Part shown: positions 63,154 through 64,000 of the stretch, in pieces
Layout of the letters: every line of letters starts with the position of its first letter
Position numbering within the stretch: position 1 is the first letter of the stretch
Origin: Bradyrhizobium sp. AZCC 1721
GTDB taxonomy: Bacteria; Pseudomonadota; Alphaproteobacteria; Rhizobiales; Xanthobacteraceae
Assembly (NCBI RefSeq): GCF_036924715.1
Contig: NZ_JAZHSB010000001.1
Span: forward strand, 2,781,001 to 2,845,000
Direction of reading: 5' to 3'
Length of the DNA: 64,000 bases
Translations under genes and position numbers: made by a program
Notes under the pieces: model-generated
What the model was told of the DNA's origin: nothing
The model's input: only the letters and a program-made list of their open reading frames with translations
Database searches by the model: none

Positions 63154-64000
63154 CGGCACATAACCGTGCGCTGTGCAGCCATTGCCTGTTACCCATCGGG
63201 CGGCGGGCGATGCGGCGCACGGTGAACGGTGAGGCTTGCGCATTCTGCTGCTACGGCTGCTGTATCGCCTACCAGGTCAAGAACGGCCAAAACGAGGAGT
63301 GGGAGGCCGCCTGGCTGCTGATTCGGCTCGGTGTCGGCGGCTTTCTCTCCATGAACATCATGCTGTTCAGCCTGCTCCTGTACAGTGACGCCTTCAGCGG
63401 CGCGGATGCCGAGATGCTTCCCTGGATTCATCTTCTGCTCTGGCTGTTCGCAACACCCGCGGTAATCATTCTCGGCGGACCGTTTCTCCGCGAGGCGTGG
63501 CTCCACGGCATGGACGGGCGCCTGACCTCCTCGGCGTTGATCGTCCTCGGCGTCGGCGCCGCCTATCTCTATTCCGCCTTCGCCGTCATCGAGCGCGCCC
63601 CCAATGTCTATTTCGACACCGCAAGCATGGTGCTGATGCTGTTCACCGTGGGCTACTATCTCGATGCCGTCGCGCGCGCACGGGCGGCGCGTGACCTGCA
63701 GCCGCTATTGGCGGCGGAGAGCGAGTGGGCAACCGTCGTTGATGGCGACGGAGAGTATCGCCGGCCGGTGCGCGAGGTCGGCGCCGGTACGTTGGTGCGG
63801 ATTCGGCCGGGGGAGCGCATCCCCGTCGATGGCGTGGTCAAAGAGGGCGAATCGCACACCGACGAGGCCCTGATTACAGGCGAAAGCCGGCAGATCACCA
63901 AGGACGTCGGATCGCAAGTGATCGCCGGTAGTCTCAATCTTGACGGCCCGCTCCTCATCGAAAGCAGCGGCGCGGCAAATGCGACGCGCTGGGCGCAGAT
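63150..64000 (+). CDS. CcoI/FixI-like copper P-type ATPase, N-terminal part (3' end outside window)
   Basis: The first 283 residues of a heavy-metal P1B-ATPase. A cysteine-rich head (CSHC near residues 9-12 and FCCYGCC near 32-38) resembles the start of FixI/CcoI. Unlike these, there is no clear HMA (ferredoxin-like) domain before the first helix at about residue 55. Membrane helices lie near 55-155. The actuator domain shows GERIPVDGVV and ITGESRQITKDVG. The CPC and phosphorylation motifs lie beyond the window. AGGAGG precedes the ATG. It probably supplies copper for CuB assembly. Confidence 0.88.
   Translation, partial: MTAHNRALCSHCLLPIGRRAMRRTVNGEACAFCCYGCCIAYQVKNGQNEEWEAAWLLIRLGVGGFLSMNIMLFSLLLYSDAFSGADAEMLPWIHLLLWLFATPAVIILGGPFLREAWLHGMDGRLTSSALIVLGVGAAYLYSAFAVIERAPNVYFDTASMVLMLFTVGYYLDAVARARAARDLQPLLAAESEWATVVDGDGEYRRPVREVGAGTLVRIRPGERIPVDGVVKEGESHTDEALITGESRQITKDVGSQVIAGSLNLDGPLLIESSGAANATRWAQ

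Overview
The window is high-GC DNA from an alphaproteobacterium, most likely a Bradyrhizobium-like member of the Rhizobiales. The basis is gene content and style: many Tat-exported enzymes, TRAP and NitT/TauT-type ABC importers, an aerobic hut locus of the HutF type, ALA synthase (C4 haem pathway), a cbb3-class oxidase, a CtrA-like site and an FNR/FixK-like site. The species is inferred; no rRNA, tRNA, CRISPR array or intact insertion sequence was recognised.

Layout. 1-3.3 kb: the 3' end of a PQQ alcohol dehydrogenase with a clear terminator, then an IorAB-type molybdenum hydroxylase pair. 3.7-6.2 kb: a mandelate-racemase-group enolase-superfamily enzyme and a Cys/Met-metabolism PLP enzyme. 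6.4-15.7 kb: histidine degradation. hutF-hutC, apparently followed by a NitT/TauT ABC importer, run leftward and hutI-hutH-hutU run rightward from one divergent promoter whose two -10 boxes share a palindrome. 15.9-19.1 kb: a URC-type uracil catabolism operon (GTP cyclohydrolase II homologue, DUF1688 protein, uracil phosphoribosyltransferase), followed by AMP nucleosidase and TenA. 22-25.1 kb: a divergent Mfd paralogue. 25.5-32.8 kb: a LacI-controlled operon with a TRAP importer, a VOC protein, a RuBisCO-like protein and a four-carbon-acid-sugar kinase. 33-40 kb: a TetR-controlled TonB receptor, small unknown genes, and ExbB that runs straight into an N-terminally truncated HlyD and a response-regulator remnant. 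40-43.6 kb: a glycan module (NfrB-like glycosyltransferase, UDP-GlcNAc 2-epimerase, HlyD-like protein) with FNR- and CtrA-like sites upstream. 44-53.8 kb: accessory DNA with broken genes (DUF899 frameshift, NmrA remnant joined to a GNAT), an HxlR regulator, a membrane-bound spermidine-synthase-like protein, a PIG-V-like mannosyltransferase, an NTF2-like/LysR pair and a gene-poor stretch. 53.8-64 kb: hemA, SCO and an unusual cbb3-type oxidase cluster.

The oxidase cluster is the most novel-looking part. Subunit I keeps all haem/CuB histidines and the cbb3 active-site tyrosine. CcoO and the dihaem CcoP domain are fused, and a separate small downstream gene looks like the detached CcoP membrane anchor. 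The cluster also carries a cupredoxin with a type-1 copper motif, a Tat-exported metallophosphoesterase, a monohaem cytochrome, a CcoS-like protein, two 40-residue membrane peptides, a TauE/SafE-type protein and a CcoI-like P-type ATPase cut by the window end. hemA and SCO lie beside it on the other strand, so haem supply, copper supply and the oxidase are encoded together.
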